Source: an uncultured Eubacteriales bacterium
GTDB lineage: Bacteria > Bacillota > Clostridia > Christensenellales > UBA1242
Assembly (NCBI GenBank): GCA_948514155.1
Contig: CAOQYA010000003.1
Span: forward strand, 1-64,000
Direction: 5' to 3'
DNA: 64,000 nt
Shown here: positions 63,901 to 64,000 of the stretch, piece after piece
Layout: each line of letters opens with the position of its first letter
Numbering within the stretch: the stretch's first letter is position 1
The notes under the pieces: model-generated
Told to the model about the DNA's origin: nothing
Databases searched by the model: none
Seen by the model: only the letters and a program-made list of their open reading frames with translations
Made by a program: the position numbers and the translations under genes

Positions 63901-64000
63901 TTGTAGTAAGCGTCCGTGAAGAAGAAAGCGTTCAAGTAGTTTCTTGTAGACTCTGCCGAAGGCACATCCGAAGGACGCGACTTTCTTGCAAATTCAAGAA
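60984..64000 (-). CDS. rpoB: DNA-directed RNA polymerase subunit beta (5' part outside window)
   Basis: The second large catalytic subunit. About 1005 C-terminal residues are present and the frame runs off the right edge, so the N-terminus is missing. Clear motifs are [23 protein letters not shown] with the rifampicin pocket, [34 protein letters not shown] and [20 protein letters not shown]. At the extreme C-terminus an acidic Glu/Asp tail of about 80 residues ([18 protein letters not shown] onward) exceeds the minimal length. Rifampicin-pocket residues look unmodified by eye. Confidence 0.97.
   Translation of the reverse strand, partial: [1004 protein letters not shown]

Overview
The window reads as a moderately AT-rich chromosome segment of an anaerobic, probably endospore-forming member of the Bacillota (Clostridia). 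The evidence is a pyruvate:ferredoxin oxidoreductase, a complete gerAA-gerAB-gerAC germination operon, a stand-alone Spo0A-type DNA-binding protein, an EFR1-type flavodoxin/ferredoxin fusion, VanW, and AAGGAGG-type ribosome binding sites. No species can be named from the sequence alone. Most genes lie on the minus strand.

Layout. 1-11.2 kb: 3' part of nifJ, a hydrolase, transketolase with a degenerate kinase-like gene upstream, and a run comEC > holA > patatin > metallo-beta-lactamase. 11.2-13.1 kb: accessory region with an XRE regulator, a MazF-type toxin-antitoxin pair and tRNA-Glu followed by a duplicated tRNA 3' end. 13.1-16.3 kb: small unknown, F420-ligase-family protein, murC, Spo0A-C protein. 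16.4-18.8 kb: accessory block with three tandem XRE regulators, a SLOG protein and a Fic protein. 18.8-32 kb: vanW, cca, P-type ATPase, ftsH and the gerA operon. 32-42.5 kb: secreted and membrane proteins, leuS, rplJ-rplL with an L10 leader, a large GLUG-type surface protein and a coiled-coil membrane protein. 42.5-46 kb: small membrane gene > secG > rnr > smpB > ssrA. 46-51 kb: SDR, FAD oxidoreductase, EFR1, YjbR, ogt, TfoX. 51-54 kb: AT-rich operon PRTase > DprA/SLOG > HAD next to a rearranged tRNA-Thr locus. 54-64 kb: dapB, LysR, an alarmone-hydrolase-like HD protein, a zinc-ribbon protein, rpoC and partial rpoB.

Points that stand out. (1) Both tRNA genes are flanked by copies of their own ends at 182-267 bp offsets. 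The intervening DNA is packed with perfect hairpins and also holds an inverted copy of a tRNA arm, which suggests a family of small tRNA-associated elements. (2) At least seven genes have a good -35/-10 promoter whose -10 box ends exactly 6 nt before the start codon, which predicts leaderless mRNAs. (3) Two genes, the GLUG surface protein and the FAD oxidoreductase, have their natural N-terminus out of frame next to homopolymer runs: phase variation, slippage or assembly error. (4) The PRTase-DprA-HAD operon and the XRE/SLOG/Fic block are the best candidates for conflict or nucleotide-signalling systems.

Limits. Functions come from motifs read by eye. No alignments, covariance models or expression data were available. 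Promoters and terminators were called from consensus matches and inverted repeats.
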